From: Symsagittifera roscoffensis
Lineage: Eukaryota > Xenacoelomorpha > Acoela > Convolutidae
DNA: 60,000 nucleotides
Reading direction: 5' to 3'
Assembly (NCBI RefSeq): GCF_963678635.1
Contig: NC_087062.1
Coordinates: 64,765,253 to 64,825,252 of the forward strand
Below, piece by piece: positions 12,720 through 23,345 of the stretch. Both the position numbers and the translations under genes were made by a program. Every line of letters starts with the position of its first letter. Position 1 is the first letter of the stretch. Under the pieces are notes generated by a model. The model saw only the letters and a program-made list of their open reading frames with translations, was not told the DNA's origin and did no database searches.

Positions 12720-13933
12720 CAAAAGATGTAATTACAGCTCAGACTTTTATGTTTTGGTAAAATTCAACGCAATTTTTGTTCTCCTTGTTGAATGTCCAAA
12801 AGTAGCCCAATTTCAAAGAAAAAATTTCGAAAATATCAAATTTTTATTCATTTTATCCGGTGATGTTAAATCAGCAGTGTATGAAAATCGTCAACACAAA
12901 ATGCAGTGAATATTTAGTGAACTGCGCAAAAAATACATCGAGACACAACCCAACTTACTGAAATGTATCAGCAGATATCGGCAAAAAATTTCTAATTATA
13001 GCTAAAAAATGGTTTCAATATTTTTAGCATTAATTTAAAGAGAGACTCTTCAAAAAAACGTGCTAAGAAAAATTTGTTTTTCCACTGGGCGTTTAGTAGA
13101 ATATAATCATTTAAATTAGATTTTCCTGGTTAATTTAAAACATTTTAGATCCGATATTATTTATTAAGAACTGAACAAGATCTTTGGAGGTTTTATTTTG
13201 GAATCGTGAAAACTGGAAAGCTGGACCAAAAAAATTGACCAGTAAAAATGAAAACTAAGTTCTTAATTTTTAAATTTTTCAATGATTTCTGTTATTTTTG
13301 AGTTCTCTTGTGGTCGTAACATTCTTCGCCGCTTGCACCCCAACCGGCTATTCTTTTTGTTTTTTTTTGTTTTCCTTGAAGTACTTGAAATCGAGCGAAA
13401 GCATCCAAGACCGAAGTTTGCTTGCACCAATAAGGTGGTCAGTGGATTTTTTTTCAAAATTCGTAACTTTTTCTACGCAAAATCAGGTTCCACGAATAAT
13501 CTTCACCTGAGGTCAAGTCATGTATCAAACTACAGCTTATTCAGTCGTGAATTGATTGATTTTTTGAAGTTGGTGCCCAGAAAAAATCCAGCTTAGAGTT
13601 TTTGTTTTTTAGACAATTGTAGGACAAAGATTGAAAAGTGAAACCCATTTTTTGTGATTTTGAGCTAGCAAAGCGATGAAAGATTTTCTTCATAATCGAA
13701 TGGAAGTACGGAATGTTCTGTCCTACTAACACACCAGCCCGAATTTTCTTGTTTCTACTGAATAGGCATCATGGGGCCAAGTTTAGGACTTTTCGGCTAA
13801 TTTGGTTACATTGACGTGCCAGAACTAGATCATGATAAAGCAAAAAATGATTGAACTGGTCGTTGATTTATTTCAATCATCTGCATATAAAAATGCCGAT
13901 GGGTGTTATTGTATTGGAGAAGCTTTTCCACAG

Positions 13934-13939
13934 TTTATT
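13934..13939 (-). promoter_or_regulatory. Poly(A) signal of the complete claudin-like gene
   Basis: AATAAA on the minus strand about 60 bp beyond the stop codon; a second AATAAA is about 67 bp further on, at 13867-13872. Either could direct cleavage. Confidence 0.45.
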
Positions 13940-13999
13940 CAATGGTCTCAGATGAATGAAACCAGTAATCGATGGAAAGGTTAGTTTGTTAAAACTCCC

Positions 14000-15121
14000 T
14001 CAAAACTCTTCGAGGTCCTTGGTTCCGAGCATCGCAACCATGATAATCTCGACGAATTGGAGGAATCCGAAGCCAGCTCCGATCCAGGGCATTACGAATG
14101 ACCAGTCCACTTTAGAACTGGTAGTGTCATCAAGGGTCTCGGAGACGACGTTTGTGGCCAAAGACATTCCAATCAACAGAAACAGGACTGGAAAACAGAA
14201 AAAAATATATTTTCGATTGAAATTAAAATTCCAGTTTGAACTAGCGTCCAAAAAATTGAGCAAAAAGGGTTATCTAATTGCGTATCTAAGTTTTTAAGAT
14301 TACAGTATCTCAGAAATTATGACAAGCCCTTTCATTGCGATATAAGTTTTTGTCTCAAATATATTAGCATCAGCTGAAGCTTTCTGCCATGGTTGTTTCA
14401 AAATTGGTCTCAGGCCCCAAGATAGATCGTGTTATCACTCACATGAAATGGTGGATAGTGTGACTAGAATGATGTTTGCCACTTTCTTCTTCATCCCCAC
14501 TCCGAATATAGCCAGAGAGACAACCAGCAGAAGGGCTAGACAGACCAGGTGACTGGCGAGGAGAAAGAAGCGGGCAGCATTGATCTCCCTCTGCTGTCTG
14601 TTGTGCATCACAGTATCTGGAGACCAGGAAAATTATTGACGCCACGATGAACTCAAAAGGAAAGGTCTGTTCTTGTTGCAAAGTTTCAGTACCTTAGTAC
14701 ATTGATCAGAATCTTTTCTGAACTAGTCTGTAAAAAAAGACAGGAAAAAAAAACGTGATTGGAAAAAAGCTTGCTTGTCTCTGAAACATGACATTCTGAT
14801 CGCCTTGTCACATTTTTCAATCACATATCTAACTTCTGAGTAAAAGCTAAATTTTTTTAAAAAATGTACCCTTTTTTTAATTCTTACATAACTTTTGACT
14901 ACATAATTTTATTTTCAACCTAAGGATTTTTTCACGTCCCGTCACTTACCAATTTCAGTGCAGGAGGAGGCACTCTCCAAACAGTACTCCCAGATGCCAT
15001 AGTGGGATGTAGAAGTGTCCACCATGTGGTTGCCATGGACCATGAGAGAAAATCCCAGACACACAACGCTGAAGAGTCCCACTTTCACCAGAAGCATTTT
15101 TCGACTCTGTCCTCCAGGCAT
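14000..15121 (-). CDS. Claudin/PMP22-like four-transmembrane protein, complete gene
   Basis: Three exons, 15121-14950, 14616-14443 and 14187-14000, join in phase 1 at both introns to give 177 residues. Splice sites read ATTG|GTAAGTG, TCTCCAG|AT, TCAT|GTGAGTG and TTTTCCAG|TC. The ATG is supported by an in-frame TAA seven codons upstream (15142-15140). Membrane segments are visible near residues 9-29, 69-95, 99-126 and 145-167. The first outer loop holds GIWEYC followed by a second Cys seven residues later (CLESASSC), matching the W/GLW-C-C signature of the PMP22/EMP/claudin superfamily; the second loop has the conserved DWSF. Members act at the plasma membrane in junctions or membrane organisation; the exact subfamily is not resolved. 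AATAAA on the minus strand at 13939-13934 is a likely poly(A) signal. A tandem paralogue lies 1.3 kb upstream. Confidence 0.85.
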
Positions 15122-15827
15122 GTTTTGAAATTGTACGTTTTAAAACTTTAACTTTTGAAACTTTTGTTAGAAAGATGCTTTAATTGTTTCTATAAATAAT
15201 TTTGTCAAAATTTTTTAAATTTTTTTTTGCTTAGTTTTTTTGGAGTTTGGCAAAGCAAATTTTTTCTCTGTATTTCTTTCGGCGAACGTTTTTTTCAGTT
15301 AAAAACGTTTATTATAAAGAAATTGACTTCAGAAAGGATTGGAGATAAGATCATTCAATTGTAGCAGGTGTTTTATTCAGACCTAATTTTAAGACAGTTC
15401 GCTAAATTGACATCTTACTTCGTTTTGGACACGTTGGCAAAACAAAATAAGCGTTCATTTGCTGATGGTGAGGTAATTTTGGACTTGAAAAGAGTTTAAT
15501 TGCAATCATAACTGGAAACTTAACGGAAAATACAAAACACCAAAATATTTTCATCATATTTATGGGAAAAAAATAATTTATTACCAGTCTGGGTAAACAG
15601 CTCATTTCTTGGTCGAAAAAATCATAAATCTATGCAGGATTTCAAAATTAGCTAGGTATTTACGTCTCTTGTTTGTATGGCATTCGTTGTAATCGGATAA
15701 AAACTTGCAAAAAAAAAATCTTTTTGAACAAGACTTCTTGAACAAGACTCCAAACTTTTCAATTTTATTTTAAAAAAGTTTTTTTTGTACCCTTTTGTAC
15801 TATTTTGAGACAGCCATTTTTTTGCGG

Positions 15828-16042
15828 CAATTTATACTAGTTTTGAGGTGGAAGCGCGCCGAAAAAAAGCTACTTTTGCACTGTTTTTTGAAAATTTTGC
15901 CTGCGGCGCGCAAAATTTGACCAAAACAGGGTGTTTTTAGTGATTTGAGAGAGCTCGAAAAATCAAAAGGTCGACAAAATTTTCGAAAGTTTTTTTTTGA
16001 AATCCGCCCCCCATCCCTCGAGAAAATCCTAGATCCGCCCCT
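15828..16042 (+). repeat. Interspersed repeat with TAGATCCGCCCCTG end (copy 2)
   Basis: This copy has the clearest terminus: TCCTAGATCCGCCCCTG at 16027-16042, preceded by CCGCCCCCCATCCCTCGAG. The body holds TTTGCCTGCGGCGCGCAAAA, GACCAAAACAG and AGAGCTCGAAAAATCAA blocks shared in order with 5820-6056 and 49285-49490. In reverse, the end reads CAGGGGCGGATCTAGGA, the kind of CAGGG terminus seen in some hAT-like elements; that class assignment is a guess. It lies between the two claudin-like genes. Confidence 0.55.
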
Positions 16043-16390
16043 GCAAGGCGCTGTAAAACTACTGCACTTAGATTAACTGAATTCATCTTTTGTATCAGTT
16101 AAAGATCAACAGAAAACAATTTAAAATCTGCAGAATTGGATTATGATGATAAAATTTGCTACTAATTTATGGAAAAACTTAAAATGCGATCATTCAAACT
16201 AAATGTAAGCTACAGTCAGTTAAATTAAATAAATCTAAGCGATATTTTTAAAGAATGCTTAAGCAAAAAATTGTGGAATTGAATATTTGGCCAGTTACTG
16301 AGAAAGCTGCCGATGAAGTAGGTTTGACAGACATTTTCTGTGTTATTTGGTGTATTATATCTGAAACACCGCGTGTTCTAAAGAAAGAAT

Positions 16391-16864
16391 CTAGTCATCA
16401 TAGTCCTTTTCTCCGACGAAAACCAAGCCCAGGCATTCGATCACTTGCAGGAATCCGAACCCAGCCCCTATCCAGGACATGATGAAGGACCAGTCCAGTT
16501 TCGCAGTTGAGTCACTGTCCAGAGTGCCCGCTGCTACATCTGTGACCAGAGCCATGCCGGTCATCAGAAAGACAACTGAAACGACAATATTTTGAGGCTG
16601 ATTTTTTTTTGGCTTTTAAGTAGAAGGCTAAATGAAAGAATGGATATGAACTACAAACTCCACAGGTCATAGTTCTTTCCCTCTTGTGAGAGAAATATTT
16701 TTCAAAAGCAAGGTCATTTTTAATATAGCCCACTTACACCCAATGATAGAAAGTATAAGGACAGAGATGTTAGCCGGTGTCTTCTTCAGTCCCACCTCCA
16801 GAACAGACACCACTACCAGCAGAAGCGAGACAATGTACACCAGATGACTGGCCAGAATGAGTGC
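16391..16864 (-). CDS. Second claudin/PMP22-like protein, partial (5' part in assembly gap)
   Basis: Two exons are visible: the last at 16575-16391 (ending in TAG) and the previous one from the gap edge at 16864 to 16738, with GGGT|GTAAGTG donor and TTTCAG|TT acceptor. The intron phase and position are the same as in the gene at 14.0-15.1 kb. The encoded part covers membrane segments 2 to 4: ALILASHLVYIVSLLLVVV, then LKKTPANISVLIL, then the conserved LDWSFIMSWIGAGFGFLQ. About half of the last-exon residues are identical to the neighbour, so this is a tandem duplicate that has since diverged. The exon with the signature Trp and Cys residues was not found between the gap and 17.7 kb and is probably missing in the gap, whose 200-N size is likely nominal. 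No frame-breaking change is visible in the part present. Confidence 0.8.
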
Positions 16865-17064
16865 NNNNNNNNNNNNNNNNNNNNNNNNNNNNNNNNNNNN
16901 NNNNNNNNNNNNNNNNNNNNNNNNNNNNNNNNNNNNNNNNNNNNNNNNNNNNNNNNNNNNNNNNNNNNNNNNNNNNNNNNNNNNNNNNNNNNNNNNNNNN
17001 NNNNNNNNNNNNNNNNNNNNNNNNNNNNNNNNNNNNNNNNNNNNNNNNNNNNNNNNNNNNNNNN
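16865..17064. other. Assembly gap (200 N)
   Basis: An uninterrupted run of 200 N interrupts exon 2 of the second claudin-like gene. The round number suggests a placeholder rather than a measured size. Confidence 0.99.
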
Positions 17065-18119
17065 AATCTATGCTTTCTGCTTGACGCGCAAAGAAAACAC
17101 AAAAAACTGAAATAATTTGGTTTTTAGTCAAGTCTACAACCCAAACTATCTGGTTTAGTGCACAGAATTAGTGTTCCGCTAAACAAAGATTGCAAGCTGT
17201 CGCTCTCAGTCCCATTATCGTCTTCTATTTCTGAACACAGTTTTACTTTAGTTGTGCACGGGGACTATCAACGCACTAGGACACTGCAAACGCTCGGATA
17301 TTCTTTTGGTGTCAATGGACGAATTGAAGACACTTAAACAGAGCGCGTGTTTTTTTTCGATTTTTTGAGGAATTATTTTACAATTTGTTCACATTCAAAA
17401 TTAATTTTTCGCCTTTGGCTTTTTGCTATTCGCGGTTGACTTTTGATTTATTTTAATTTCAATGCTAATTCGATCGCTTTAAAGGAAGAAAGTTATGCTC
17501 TCCAATAAGGGAAGTGCAAATGTTGCGAAAAAAAAGATGAATGATATTTGGTGTCAAAAGTGATTTTACTTCTCTAAGATTGCCACTTGATTACTTGATT
17601 TTTAAAAAGCAACTATTGAATCAATTCGCCTCAGTTCTGCTGGTTGTATTTTTAAAAATCATCCATTTATGGAGTTCAAAATTCAAAGAAATTTAATGTG
17701 TAAGTTTTTTTCGTGGAAGATAAAAGTTTGAAAATTATACTAACTCTTTTATTTAGATTTCTAAATGCCAGAGGTTGAATGATCGCATTTTTTTTAGGTC
17801 GTGTGGTTTTTTCAGAGAAAAAAAAGCAGGAGTTACATCTCAAATTTGATGTGGTGTTTATGTTTGACTTGTGATAGATTTTTTTTTCAAATTCATTTTA
17901 AGTTCAACTGCTCAAGAATTGAAAATTTTGTTTTTGATAGCCGTGCAAAAACATGATCAATTTCTAGTTTCAAAAGCTTTGCAACGGAATATAAGAACTA
18001 CCTATCAATCCATTTTGCTTATTTTGGTTAGTTTTTTGGTTAAAATTTCGGCCGCAGGTAAATTTTTAAAAAATGTATAAAAACTGTTGAACAAAACAGG
18101 TCATTAAAATATTACTAAC

Positions 18120-18535
18120 TTACAACTTTGAATAAAGTCAACAATTGATAGCTTTGATTTGTTTACCTAAGATTAGCAATCACTCCACTGAGCTTCTAAA
18201 CTAGCGTATCATTCAACTTTATCCCTTCATAAATCTTTTTGTGCAAAGTAACGCTGTCTAAGACGAATTTACAGTGAGTCGAGTGTACAATAGAACATCC
18301 AATTTTACGCAAAACAGGTCAGAAGAGGTTCAAAAAAATTCAAAATGAAGGCGCCATTATAATACTAACTCCCAACTCCGAAAACTTCTTCGTCTGGCTA
18401 ATCCTGAAGTTGGTAAATTAATCTCTGACTATATCAATCTGATTCTTTTTACTGTTTCAATTTTTGTTCTGCCAACATTATCTTTTTTTAAAACTACGTA
18501 TAAAGCCCCAAAAACTATAGAAAAAGAAGGATAGC
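18120..18535 (+). repeat. Interspersed repeat also present at 22.8 and 31.7 kb
   Basis: TTTGAATAAAGTCAACAAT, CACTCCACTGAGCTTCTAAA, AAGACGAATTT-CAGT-AGTCGA, CAAAACAGGTCA and then TTAATCTCTGACTAT occur here in the same order as at 22805-23345 and 31753-32293. Identity is roughly 80% by eye, with a ~100-bp insertion between blocks in the other copies. There is no coding content. Confidence 0.6.
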
Positions 18536-18904
18536 AGTTACTGTCCAAACAGTACAGAATGTTCCGACCGTATTCTTACAAAATATATAATCAGATTTTT
18601 TTTCAAGTTTGTATCGGTTTTTCGGCTCGGTGTGATAAAAGGATCTGAACGAAAAAATAGAGCTTAAGCATATTCGAGAGGCTTAGCAAAATATGCAAAT
18701 TGGAAAACCACATTTGTAGAAAAGTGACTAGAAAAACAAAAAAAAACATTCAAATAAAATGTTTAGAAACTTTCTCAATTTTGTTTGCAGTTTTTTTTTG
18801 AAATTTTCAAATTTATTATTCTAAAAAGTCGTTAAAATACTCAGAAACTTTTTTTTACTTGATTAAAGCTAAGTTAATTAAGTTAGATTAACTAACTTAT
18901 TAAT

Positions 18905-20172
18905 CCGATTTTCGAAGAGAATGCAATACTTATGCTCGGCGTGGTTTTTTTTTCAGTCAATTTTCACCAATCGAAACAATAATTTTCACCAAAATTTTTT
19001 TACCCCAATGAAGATATCAATTTCTTGAGTTCAAAAAAAAGACATTTCACGTCCGAGTATTTTTTTGTAAAGTTCTGGGGGTTTGAAAATTGCCAAATTT
19101 TCCAGGTTCTGGATTAAATTATGCGCGCTTTGAAGAGTTTATTCATAATGCTGAGAGAGTAACGCGAGTTATTTATGCGTGGCGACTTATCCCGCACAAC
19201 AAAATCATTCCTATTTGAATTGAGGCCAGCTAATTGGTCGTATTAGTTTCTTACGACTCAAAATTTTTCACTTTGTATTTGTCCAAAGTTTATAGGTTTT
19301 CAAGATTTTTCCCCAAAAACTACTGGATATGAATTAAGGGAATGAATTAAGGTGCTTTGCCCTGATATACGAGCAGTCTTGTTTTTCTATTTTAATTTTT
19401 TAAGCCATTGGAATAAGCTAGTGCAAGCCTGCTTGCTGGCTTTATTCGATAAACTTGATTTTGTTTAAAATTGAAAGATAGAAAATCTGCTTTTAAGCTT
19501 AACCAAATCAACTCTGCCTTAAATCTCAACCAATTTTAAACTAAACTAAATATTTCAAAAAAACTCTTGTTTAACATTGAAAAATTTGACGCTAGTTCTT
19601 GAGTTTTTTAGGGCACTGCCTCCGGTGGTTAAAAAATTTGCACTGGTTTCAACTCAAGAGAATTTGAACATTGAATTTCACCAACAAGACTGCTCGTATA
19701 TCAGGGCTAAGCCCTTCTACTGTCCCTCAATTCGTATCGAATAGTTTTTGTCAAAAGAAAATAATGAAAACCTATAAATTTAGACAATAACAGTGAGAAA
19801 ATTAGAGTCGTACGAAATTATTATGACCGATCTGATTGGCTAGCTTCAATTCAATTTGGAACGCATTTGTTGTGCAGGATATTTTGTCAGGCATAAATAA
19901 TTCGCGTTACGCTCTCAGCAATATGAATAAATTCTCAAATTTCGCATAATTTATTCCAGAACATGGCCAATTTGGCAATTTTCAAACCCCCAGAACTTTA
20001 CCAAAAAATGATCGGAGGTAAAATATCTTTATCCATTTGAACTGCGGAAGTCGATATCTTCAATGGGTATAAAACATTTTTGTCGAAACTTATTATTTAG
20101 ATCGGCGAAAATTGACTGAATAAAAAAAACCACAGCGGCGAGAATAAATATTCCATTTTCTTCGAAAGTCGG
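18905..20172. mobile_element. Fold-back element with ~490-bp inverted arms
   Basis: The left arm 18905-19396 and right arm 20172-19688 are inverted copies around a spacer of about 290 bp. Shared landmarks from outside to inside are: CCGA-TTTCGAAGA-AATG, CTCG-CG-TGGTTTTTTTT, CAGTCAATTTTC, AAAGTTCTGGGGGTTTGAAA, AATTGCCAAATT, TTTATTCATA-TGCTGAGAG, GTAACGCGA-TTATTTATGC, GCACAACAAA, TTTATAGGTTTTCA and GCCCTGATATACGAGCAGTC. Identity is high but imperfect, about 75-80% by eye. No transposase was found, so it looks like a non-autonomous fold-back element or long-TIR MITE. Fragments occur at 7.3, 10.3, 53.3-54.4 and probably 24.8 kb. Confidence 0.8.
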
Positions 20173-20339
20173 AACAATAAACCTGAAATCTTCTTCTAAT
20201 GAAAGCAAGAAAAATGTTAATTTCATTGTCAGATCTGCATATATGTTTAAATAGAGAGAGAGAGACAGGTGTTTGAAAACTGTAGGAAGCAATATTTCTT
20301 TACCATCCGAAACAGGAAACAAAGATTAGTCGGGTGCTG

Positions 20340-20855
20340 TACAGCAGCTAAGGTGCGATTTCCTTCCTCGGCGTGATCGCAAAAGCGTTTCCTCGGCTCA
20401 TCTTGAAAGTACTGCATGTACTTACCAATTGAGTCCACTCAGAGTCACAGTTCGGATAGCAAACAGGAAGATTCGCAAGTAAAATGATCTTCTCCTGAAA
20501 CTGATACAAAAAGGCCGCGTGCAATTATGTCGTTTAGCCTGGCGTTAACAGACTTAATTGAGACTTTCGACCTGGTCGTTAGAAGAGATGCTTTCGCCCC
20601 ACAGCACAGAAGATTCGTTACCTGAAATGATCGGATCCTTTCATGAAGGCATGCAAGTTCAGTGCAGTTTGACAGCTTTTTTCAGACGCATTTCCTGAAC
20701 AACTATGTCAAAATGGATGCGTATTCCACCCGTTGCTCATCGACATCTTTCTGTGACTTCTGGTATCCTAAAAGTTCAGGCAGCCAGAAATTGTTGTGTA
20801 ATTCTATACCAGAAGCAACAGTAAAATCTGGAATCTTGTTTGTCTAAGGGCCAAA
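20340..20855 (-). pseudogene. Coding-like relic, unrecognised
   Basis: Several minus-strand blocks look protein-coding but do not join into one frame. Near 20845-20705: IPDFTVASGIELHNNFW and QKSQKDVDEQRVEYAS, then a TAG. Near 20620-20560: NESSVLWGESISSNDQ. Near 20502-20434: EKIILLANLPVCYPNC followed by DSEWTQL. Then, one frame over, YMQYFQDEPRKRFCDHAEE and an NRTLAAVQHP stretch. TTTCAG precedes the third block and TTG|GTAAGT follows it, so a gene with small exons is possible, but the interior stops favour a decayed transposon ORF. Base composition is less A+T-rich than around it. No family is assigned. Confidence 0.35.
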
Positions 20856-21426
20856 ATTGAGGTGTGAAATGTTGTCGTAACGAAAACACTTCATTGTGAT
20901 ACCACAATTGACACCGCGCAACTTCTTATGAAGTAACTAAATTGGAAAGAAACACCGCCCGTCTCAAAGTTCCTAGCGGCTTGAGGGAGGGAAAACGCTT
21001 TATTCAGTATCTGTGGTTATTGTTGGCTCAGAGAACCTCAGATCGAGAGATTGATTCTTGCTCATGAACTTTAGCCTCAGACTTATATGAAATACGGCTG
21101 CGATTGTGGTTGTTTTTATGCAAGTTGTTTTTATTGGTACAACTTATAAAATGCGGCAGGTTACAAGAAATAATATTACTCAGAAAACGCAACTGGCAAG
21201 AAAATTGCCGCCATGTATTGAATAAAAAACGACTATTATTGATATGACCTTTATCGAAGAGCAGGACGAGAAACTATGCGTGAAAGCTGTTTTGTTGCGT
21301 GGTTTTAGATAAATTTTAGCACAAATGTAGAGAACCATGTGTGGGAAGTCAAAATTTAAGCAGTTTTGATTCAAAATTTTTAAAAATGTTTCAAAATTAT
21401 TTTCAGTGTATAGAAAAACTGTCAAC

Positions 21427-21600
21427 AGGGATGGGTCCATGATTTGCTCAAGAGGGGGTTTCGAAAAATTGTTTCAAAAAATTCGTCGACTTTTTTTTTG
21501 GTCGACACAACTGACTTTCCTAGCGCTCCCAGAGCACTATGAAAAGCGTAACTTGGCAAACTTTTCTGCGCCGCAGGTAAATTTTTGAAAAAAAGGTCAA
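21427..21600 (-). repeat. Interspersed repeat (TAGATCCGCCCCTG family), split by duplication breakpoint
   Basis: In reverse orientation this is another member of the family at 15828-16042: it starts CAGGGATGGGTCCATGATTT and contains TGCGCCGCAGGTAAATTTTT, matching the TTTGCCTGCGGCGC block. It contains a T9 run flanked on both sides by GTCGAC. The left edge of the 8.95-kb duplicated segment falls in this T-run. Confidence 0.5.
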
Positions 21601-22804
21601 AAAACCTTCAAAATGTTGATTTCAGGTATTGCTTGTTTAGGTTCATCCTCTCCCTCCCTCTCTCTCTCTCTCTTGTGTGAGCGACTTCGCGAATAATCCC
21701 TTGGGTAGTGATTTCAGCTGGGCGACCGAGATTCAGTACTATCTACAATAACGAAAGGGTTAAGTTTGTGGCAATTATACTGTACTGAACTATTTTGCTT
21801 GCCCATTTTTGTCATTTCTCTTGTTGGTGTATCGCTCGCACTCACAATCGCATGATTTTACTCTAGTAATTCCAATCACAAAAAAAAAAACAATTTAAAT
21901 TAGACTGGGCTTTTAGTGGCCGAAATATAATCTATTCATCTAATCAAAAGGAACGGTTCCGCGAGTTTTCAACACAATTATTAACTTGCAGCTCAATTTC
22001 CGGCTTATCCAACTAAACAATTCTTATTACTTTGGCTATCCTCGATGGCTCAATCAACTATCTCTCATTTTTTAGATATCACTTTTTTACGCACTCGCAC
22101 TCACAGGGGAGACTCACTATTATCACAATTGTCAACCTGTTCTCCCTAACTAACGATGAAAACCAACAATACTCTAAATCAGTACTAACTGTTCTGCTTC
22201 TAAGGGTACCTTATCCCTAATTTTTTCGCTTTAATTGCCTATTTGAGTTTTACTTATAGTTTTACTTATGATCATCCCTACAAGTCATGAAAATCACTCT
22301 TGCGCAAGGCCCTAACCGGAACTTTCTCTTAATGACTCTAGTTATGAATGCCAAGTTTATTAAAAGTATCTCCAGTTAAAGTTGTGCAAATATGAAAAAC
22401 AATTTTACCAGTGGGGTAAACTCGGCTGTTAGCAGTCAAATTACGCCGAAAAGCCACCTAATGGGAGCTAAGTAAATATCCCGTTTATTCATACTGTTTA
22501 TTAATTCCGGGCCACACTCATAATTCTGCCAGTTCCCTCTAAAACTACCTTCCTCGGATTGAGTTTATTTCTTTTTATTAATAGCTCTGCTGTCATTGCT
22601 GAGTTCAATCCATTAATTGCCAGTTTTACTCTAATTCAATGAACGTTATGATTTTGCAGCTATAATTTTTTCATCCTGATTCCTTTCACAGGGGAAAAAC
22701 TTGCGCCTATTTATAGTTAAGGTGACCGACTCTCATTTCCATGGCTTATGACAGGAAATGACCACTTTCCGATGTTAATCCAGGAGTTTTCTTGCCAATT
22801 TACC

Positions 22805-23345
22805 GACTTTGAATAAAGTCAACAATCGATAGCTCTGATTTGTTTGCCTAAGACTAGCAATCACTCCACTGAGCTTCTAAATTAGCCTATCATGCATTTT
22901 TGTCCCTTCAGAAATTCAAGGTAACGCTACTTAAGACGAATTTGCAGTTAGTCGACTGTAAAATAGAATCTCCAGTTCTACACAAAACAGGTCATTAAAC
23001 TAATGCAAGAGGGGAACCTTTGGTTGCCGAGGGCGTCGAATCTCTGAAGAAAAAAGGAATCCCCCTCAAATCTGCTCCTGACAGTCTGAATGTGTTTGAG
23101 TTTCAGAATGATTCAAAACGCAGTGGCCATTCTGATAGTTACTCCAAAAATCTATTCGCAATTTTCAATAAACAGTTTTTACTATATTCAGGCATTTTTC
23201 ATCTAATTTATTGCAAATTACTCTCACTCAATCTGTAGGTATATTAATCTCTGACTATACCAATCTATTTTTTTATTGTTTCAATTTTAATTCAGCCACC
23301 ATTGTCCACTTTTTAAAGCTACATTTTGCCCCCTCCCAGAGCTCA
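22805..23345 (+). repeat. Interspersed repeat (same family as 18120-18535)
   Basis: This shares ordered blocks with 18120-18535 (CACTCCACTGAGCTTCTAAA, CAAAACAGGTCATTAAA, TTAATCTCTGACTATA) and recurs at 31753-32293 through the tandem duplication. No gene is visible in 21.6-25.4 kb; open frames there are short and unsupported. Confidence 0.55.

Larger units (their letters stand above)
4860..13990. other. Gene-poor interval of interspersed repeats
   Basis: About 9 kb with no exon I can support. Open frames here are short, low-complexity and unsupported by splice sites. Recognisable contents are listed separately: the G-run at about 5706, a repeat at 5820-6056, paired repeats at 9830-10580, and the palindromic cluster at 12536-12719. 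A fragment of the fold-back family terminus (GGAATATTTGTGCTCGGGTAGG followed by a T-run) lies at 7332-7363, and similar termini lie near 10290 and 10800. Confidence 0.5.

Noticed and set aside
13282-13596. 104-codon plus-strand open frame
   Set aside because: T-rich, Phe/Ser-heavy translation with no splice sites or domain; overlapping frames on both strands are similarly open, as expected for low-complexity DNA.
16667-17131. Long open frames spanning the N run
   Set aside because: They are artefacts of translating 200 N as open codons.
20946-20960. ACACCGCCCGTC, the universally conserved small-subunit rRNA 3' motif
   Set aside because: Flanking bases (TCAAAGTTCC after, AAGAA before) do not follow rRNA and no other rRNA segment is nearby; a chance match.
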